Shown: positions 36,651 through 40,967 of the stretch, in pieces
Numbering within the stretch: the first letter of the stretch is position 1
Layout of the letters: every line of letters begins with the position of its first letter
Source: Bacteroidota bacterium
GTDB lineage: Bacteria > Bacteroidota > Rhodothermia > Rhodothermales > Salinibacteraceae
Assembly: GCA_009908725.1 (NCBI GenBank)
Contig: JAAAOT010000313.1
Location: forward strand, 1-40,967
Direction of reading: 5' to 3'
DNA length: 40,967 bases
Notes under the pieces: generated by a model
Told to the model about the DNA's origin: nothing
Databases searched by the model: none
What the model saw: the letters and a program-made list of their open reading frames with translations, nothing else
Position numbers and translations under genes: made by a program

Positions 36651-37970
36651 CTAGCGTCGACCGGGGAGGGCCGTCCGACCGGCGACGCGGTCCTGCTCAG
36701 CCTGTGTGGTGAGAAGTCGGGCGAAGATGGCGGCACGGTCGAGCCGCAACTGGAAGAGCGTTCGCTCGGCGTCCAGCACGTCCAAAAAATCGCTCTGACC
36801 GGTGCGATAGGCGCTGAGCGTTGCTTCGAGGGCCGTTTCTGCGCGAGGGATCAGCGTCTGATCCAGGATGCGAAGCTGCCGCTCCTGGCGGTTGAGCGTT
36901 GCTTCAAGACGCTGGAGTTCCGTTTTGACATCCAGTTCGAGGGCGTCCAGGCGAGACTCCGCCGCACGGCGCTGGAGCTCCGACTCGTCGATGACGGCCC
37001 GCTCGGCACCCCGCCAGAGCGGGATCTTGATGCCAAGGGACAGGGCGATTGCGTCGCGCCCATCCATCATGGGCGACAGGTCCGATTCTGCGATATCAAC
37101 GTACTGCGCTCCCACCGTGACGTCCGGCCACTGCTCACGGCGGGCAAGGTCGATGCGTCGCTCTGCCTGCTCCACGCTACGACGGAGGGCGGCGACTTCG
37201 GGGCGCCGCGCGAGAGCATCCCGAACCGGCACGGACCGACCTGCATTGCGGCTTGGCGGCCGTGCGACGACACCGGCGTCCGTGGCAAGCGAAGCGTTGC
37301 CCGTGAGTCGGGACAGCGTCTGAAGGGTGCGCTCACGGACCGCGCCCAGCGACTCGAGGCGTACGTCCAGGCGTTCCCGCTCGATCTGCGCCTTCAGAAC
37401 GGCCGGCTGACCTTCTTCGCCCACCTCGTACCGGGTAAGCGCGACGTCCTCCGCTCGCCGCAGGTCATCCTGGAACCGGCGGATCAGCTTTTCCTGTCGC
37501 TGTACCCGATAGAGCGTGTAGTAGGCCCGGCGCACCTGCAGAGCGATCTCCTGCTGCAGGACCTCCGCCTCCCGGTACGCCACGTCGGCACCCAAATCCG
37601 CCACCTCCCCGCGGAGGGATCGCGAACCCGGGACAGGGATCGTCTGCTGCACCTGCCACCGGGAGCGCTGCGGGCCACGAGCGGTGACGATCGAGCGCGG
37701 AAAATACGTCGCGCCGATCGACGGCTCGGGCCACGACCGGGCCTGGGCTACGTCGCGGGCGCGAGCATCGGCCTCCAGCCGTGCGGCCTGCAACTCGGGA
37801 TTGACCGACACCGCCTGCTGCACGAGGTCGGGCAGACGGAGGGAGTCGGCCGTGATGTTGAAGCGATCGCTCCGATCTCCCGAAGCAAGCGCTACGGATG
37901 TGCTGGTCGACATGACCAGACAAACGGCAAGCAGGAGCCCCGCGCGGATACGGGTCAACAGGTAAGACAT
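36651..37970 (-). CDS. cusC: CusC-type outer-membrane efflux channel (TolC family)
   Basis: A 439-residue outer-membrane factor with a signal peptide (IRAGLLLAVCLVMSTSTSVALAS) and no lipobox. Two OEP repeats are visible. The first half has LRLPDLVQQAVSVNPELQAA and EIALQVRRAYYTLYRVQRQ, with ALTRYEVGEEGQPAVLKAQIE. The second has RDALARRPEVAALRRSVEQA and ELDVKTELQRLEATLNRQE, with TLSAYRTGQSDFLDVLDAER. The latter pair is the hallmark of CzcC/CusC channels. It forms the exit duct with CusA and CusB. Spacing to cusB is 48 bp, which fits one operon transcribed from upstream of 38705. Confidence 0.92.
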   Translation of the reverse strand: MSYLLTRIRAGLLLAVCLVMSTSTSVALASGDRSDRFNITADSLRLPDLVQQAVSVNPELQAARLEADARARDVAQARSWPEPSIGATYFPRSIVTARGPQRSRWQVQQTIPVPGSRSLRGEVADLGADVAYREAEVLQQEIALQVRRAYYTLYRVQRQEKLIRRFQDDLRRAEDVALTRYEVGEEGQPAVLKAQIERERLDVRLESLGAVRERTLQTLSRLTGNASLATDAGVVARPPSRNAGRSVPVRDALARRPEVAALRRSVEQAERRIDLARREQWPDVTVGAQYVDIAESDLSPMMDGRDAIALSLGIKIPLWRGAERAVIDESELQRRAAESRLDALELDVKTELQRLEATLNRQERQLRILDQTLIPRAETALEATLSAYRTGQSDFLDVLDAERTLFQLRLDRAAIFARLLTTQAEQDRVAGRTALPGRR

Positions 37971-38162
37971 ACGACAATAGCAATCTGGAACGGAGACCCC
38001 GAATCAATCGGGGCCAGGGACAGGCGTCGATGATTCTATCTCACCGCGCAGATACACGTCTCCCAGAGAGACGCACAGGCGGAGGGGAAAGCATCGACAG
38101 CGGTCGGCAGCACATCACGGGCCCTCCTGCGACTGCAGGAGCACCGGTGGACCGATCCAGAT

Positions 38163-38705
38163 TTACGTTAGAAACGTGGACGTCCAGACGTGGACGCGTA
38201 CGGGAGAGGTGGGTATAGGCCGGTGCCGGTCGGGCCGCGCGGGCGGCTGATCCTCGACCGGTGCGATGAGCGTGGCCACGTCGTACCGCGGAGGGACATC
38301 CCCTTCCCCGGCCGCATTTTCCACGACGCGTATCGTCGACCACGTACTCGGCGACAACTCCACGATGCAGCACGAGTGGCAGTCGTCCGCGCACGGCGCC
38401 GGCGTCGGCTCACACGGCGGAGATTCGTTGTGCGCGGGGCCGCTATGATCCACGGAGCGAACTCCGGATACCCCGTGCGAGACGTAGATGTGGTTTTCTG
38501 CAGCAGCCGGTTGATGCTCGACAGCGGCGATTGGCTCACCGTGGCTCATCGCTGCAGGGGAAGCATGCGTCGCATGCATGCCACCGTCTGCCCCCTGCTG
38601 CATGTGTGCGGCGCAGGCGGACTGCACCACCGGGAGAACCACACCCGCCAGTAAAAGGAGGCTGAGTGTCGTGGCAAGCAGGCGATATGGAAGCCGTTTT
38701 CTCAT
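38163..38705 (-). CDS. Secreted His/Met/Cys-rich protein heading the cus operon
   Basis: A 180-residue protein. The signal peptide is LLATTLSLLLLAGVVLPVVQSACA. The following section is Met/His-rich (AAHMQQGADGGMHATHASPAAMSHGEP, shown here only as a composition cue), with several MxH and HxxH spacings. A Cys/His cluster comes later (CEPTPAPCADDCHSCC). The tail is Pro/Arg-rich and ends VRVHVWTSTFLT. It matches no family that I can name, but small secreted proteins of this type often head copper-resistance operons in Bacteroidota. A periplasmic metal-binding or chaperone role is inferred from composition and position. The gap to cusC is 192 bp. Confidence 0.75.
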   Translation of the reverse strand: MRKRLPYRLLATTLSLLLLAGVVLPVVQSACAAHMQQGADGGMHATHASPAAMSHGEPIAAVEHQPAAAENHIYVSHGVSGVRSVDHSGPAHNESPPCEPTPAPCADDCHSCCIVELSPSTWSTIRVVENAAGEGDVPPRYDVATLIAPVEDQPPARPDRHRPIPTSPVRVHVWTSTFLT

Positions 38706-38852
38706 CGCGATATGTCACACGCAGAGCAGCCGAACGGTTCCGAACACGGCACGAGGGCTCGCGTCGATGAACCGAATAAGCCCCATCCGGCAACGCTATC
38801 ATATGAAGCGCTGGCACCGCGAAATCTGCACGCCGGGATTGCGGCGGGATGT

Positions 38853-40856
38853 TCAGAAGCGGACCAGACGTTCGATCGCGGCGTCCAGCTTCGACTTCGC
38901 GCTGAAGATGTCGCGCTCGAGGTGTCGCGCGAAGGGGACGGGAAGGTCTTCGGCTCCGACGCGCATCGGCGGGGCGTCGAGGTGCTTGAATCCTTCCTCC
39001 GTGATGTCCGCTGCTACCTCCGCCCCGAAGCCGCCCGTCCGCGTGGCCTCGTGAAGAACAAGGAGCCGGTTGGTACTCTCGACCGATCGCAGCACGGTGT
39101 CGCGATCCCACGGAACGAGCGTTCGAAGGTCGACGACCTCCAGGTCGACCCCCTCCTCCGCCCACGCGTCGGCCGTCTCAAGTGCCCAGTGTACGCCGAC
39201 GCCCCAGCTTACAATGGTAGCGTCCGATCCCTCGCGGGCCACGCGAGCCGTACCCAGCGGCAGGCGATACGGAGCATCCGGCACCTGCTCGCGAATGGAT
39301 CGGTACAGCTTCTTGTGCTCAAAGAACAGAACGGGGTTCGGATCGGCCATGGATGCCAGGAGCAGACCCTTCGCATCTGCCGGCGAGCTCGGGAAAACGA
39401 CTTTCAGCCCCGGCGCATGTGCGAACCAGGCTTCCATCGATTGCGAGTGAAACGGACCGGCCCCAATGCCACCCCCGATAGGGGCGCGGATCGTGACGCC
39501 GACCGGTTGATCCCAACGGTAATGGGTCGTCGCCAGATTGTTGACCGTCTGGTTGAAGCCGCAGGTGATGAAATCGGCGTACTGCATCTCGACCACCGGG
39601 TTGAGGCCCTCCACCGCGAGTCCGAGGGAAGCGCCTATGGCTCCGCTCTCGATGATCGGCGTGTTGCGGACGCGCTTTGTCCCGAACTCCTCCACAAAGC
39701 CTTCCGTCACCTTGAAGACGCCGCCGTATTCCGCGACGTCCTGCCCCATCACAAGTGCGGCGTCGTCCGCCTCCATCGCCTGCTGCAGGCCGTCCTGAAT
39801 GGCATCAATGAAGCGTTTCTCGCTGCTCGGCCCGTCCGGGGCGACATGCGAAGGGTCGAAGGCGAGCGGCGAATGCTCCGCGAACGGCGCGAACAGATCG
39901 GCCCGCTCCGCCTCGACAGTGCTTTCCACCTCGGGTCGCTCCAGGGCCCACTCCGCGATCTCGTCGATCTCCGCTTCCAGCTTCCGTCGCAGGGCGTCAA
40001 CCTCCGCCTCCTCCATGTGTCCGTTTGCGAGAGCAAATCGGGTCAGGCGGTCGACCGGGTCGCGATCCTCCCACGTCTCGATCAGCTCATCCGGCACATA
40101 CTTCGTCCCGGATGCCTCCTCGTGGCCGCGCACTCGGAACGTCTTCATTTCGAGCAGCACCGGGCCGTTCTTCCTGGCGTAGCCGGCTGCTGCCTCGACC
40201 TGGTCAATCACCTCCAGCACGTCGTTGCCGTCGACCGTTTCGCCTGGTATTCCGTACCCGCGTGCGGCCTCGGCAATGTTGGTTGTGCCAAGCGCATCGC
40301 TCGTAGGTGTCGACAGGCCGTAGCCATTGTTCTCCACGAGGAATACGACTGGCAGATCCCAGACGGCAGCCAGATTCAGCGCCTCATGGAAGTCGCCCTC
40401 TCGGGAGCCGCCATCCCCGCAAAAGGTGACGGCGACGCGATCCTCGTCGCGGTACCGAAACGCCTGCCCGAGCCCGCACGCGACCGGCATCATGGCCGCC
40501 ATGTGGGAGATCATGCCGATGATGTGCTTCTCCGGAAGCCCGAAGTGGAACGTCCGGTCGCGTCCCTTCGTGAAGCCGCCCTCCTTCCCCATCAACTGGC
40601 AGAAGAGCGGGCGCAGTTCCACGCCGCGCGCCGTCCATACTCCCAGGTTTCGGTGCATCGGCAGGATGTAGTCATCCTCACGCAGCGCCCACGCCGTCCC
40701 GACCGCGATTGCCTCCTGCCCGTACCCGCTGAACCATTTGGAGATGCGCCCCTGCCGGATCAGCCGCAGCATCTTCTCCTCGATCACGCGCGGCACCAGC
40801 ATGGCGCGGTACAGCGCATGAACATCGAGCGACGGCGGGGTGTCAACGTCGGGCAT
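38853..40856 (-). CDS. 2-oxoacid dehydrogenase E1, fused alpha-beta subunits
   Basis: A 667-residue thiamine-diphosphate enzyme, with alpha and beta chains in one polypeptide. The alpha part (1-330) has the substrate loop ISKWFSGYGQEAIAVG and MHRNLGVWTARG. The ThDP-Mg motif is GDGGSREGDF through VENNGYG (147-179). The HxxSxxxxY-like phosphorylation-loop region reads RVRGHEEASGTKYVP. The beta part (from about 345) has ALVMGQDVAEYGGVFKVTEG, NTPIIESGAIGASLGLAVEG, EMQYADFITCGFNQ and VVDLRTLVPWDRDTVLRSV. It decarboxylates a pyruvate-like or branched-chain 2-oxoacid and acylates the E2 lipoyl domain; which substrate cannot be told. E2 and E3 are not in the window. The ATG at 40856 is preferred over a start 24 codons upstream. 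Confidence 0.93.
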   Translation of the reverse strand: MPDVDTPPSLDVHALYRAMLVPRVIEEKMLRLIRQGRISKWFSGYGQEAIAVGTAWALREDDYILPMHRNLGVWTARGVELRPLFCQLMGKEGGFTKGRDRTFHFGLPEKHIIGMISHMAAMMPVACGLGQAFRYRDEDRVAVTFCGDGGSREGDFHEALNLAAVWDLPVVFLVENNGYGLSTPTSDALGTTNIAEAARGYGIPGETVDGNDVLEVIDQVEAAAGYARKNGPVLLEMKTFRVRGHEEASGTKYVPDELIETWEDRDPVDRLTRFALANGHMEEAEVDALRRKLEAEIDEIAEWALERPEVESTVEAERADLFAPFAEHSPLAFDPSHVAPDGPSSEKRFIDAIQDGLQQAMEADDAALVMGQDVAEYGGVFKVTEGFVEEFGTKRVRNTPIIESGAIGASLGLAVEGLNPVVEMQYADFITCGFNQTVNNLATTHYRWDQPVGVTIRAPIGGGIGAGPFHSQSMEAWFAHAPGLKVVFPSSPADAKGLLLASMADPNPVLFFEHKKLYRSIREQVPDAPYRLPLGTARVAREGSDATIVSWGVGVHWALETADAWAEEGVDLEVVDLRTLVPWDRDTVLRSVESTNRLLVLHEATRTGGFGAEVAADITEEGFKHLDAPPMRVGAEDLPVPFARHLERDIFSAKSKLDAAIERLVRF

Positions 40857-40967
40857 GAGAGGGTTTGGGAAAGGGAGAGCAACGGTCTTGATTGTCAAGG
40901 GGATGTCGCGTGAAGACCCGGATTCCACCTCGTGCCGTTTTTGACCATCGTGTTCAGGATGACCAGT

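Noticed and set aside
38712-40913. 733-codon + strand frame
   Set aside because: Antisense shadow of the E1 dehydrogenase gene, which shows clear ThDP motifs on the minus strand.

Overview
The window looks like a chromosomal segment of a high-GC, Bacteroidota-type bacterium, most plausibly of the Rhodothermota (Salinibacter/Longimonas-like) branch. This is inferred, not proven. The signs are GC-rich sequence, start codons without Shine-Dalgarno sequences, secreted and outer-membrane proteins typical of that group (DUF2911, TonB-C-terminal, plug-like barrel receptor, CusABC), a fused E1 alpha-beta dehydrogenase, and acidic protein composition.

Layout. Positions 1-302 hold a heptad repeat array and tRNA-Arg(CCU). 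Positions 0.5-12.0 kb hold housekeeping and envelope genes: an alpha/beta hydrolase, a class V aminotransferase overlapping a CIA30-domain gene, a TonB-C-terminal protein, a deoxynucleoside kinase, an outer-membrane receptor-like barrel, clpX, lepB and an NAD(P)-binding/DUF2867 protein. Positions 11.8-17.3 kb hold two small unknown genes, a PAS histidine kinase, a lipoprotein, a DUF2911 protein, tspO, and the overlapping pair yidD-hisI. Positions 17.5-22.2 kb hold cysS with a short paralogue of its own C-terminal tail, hemB, a small outer-membrane barrel and an HhH-GPD protein, with two strong terminators.

Positions 22.4-27.3 kb are a decayed RND multidrug-efflux operon (outer-membrane factor, membrane fusion protein, inner-membrane pump). 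It carries six in-frame premature stops, all TAG, three single-base frameshifts, and two in-frame deletions, one of which joins the fusion protein to the pump. Positions 27.3-31.4 kb are a sparse accessory stretch: a second heptad array, a Cys-rich mini-ORF, a 41-residue membrane protein missed by length cut-offs, an AI-2E family transporter, a candidate cobalamin riboswitch pointing the wrong way for any downstream gene, and a permease with a homopolymer frameshift near its N-terminus. Positions 31.4-38.7 kb are an apparently intact copper/silver efflux operon (secreted metal-binding protein, cusC, cusB with a C-terminal cupredoxin domain, cusA) ending in a terminator. Positions 38.9-40.9 kb encode a fused 2-oxoacid dehydrogenase E1.

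Main points to look at are: (i) three 7-bp-period arrays, each starting 0-12 nt after the 3' end of a gene and in the same orientation relative to it; (ii) the orphan riboswitch candidate antisense to the permease; (iii) the amber-only decay of the RND operon beside an intact metal-efflux operon; (iv) the stand-alone CysS tail. No CRISPR array, insertion sequence, phage or obvious defence system was seen.
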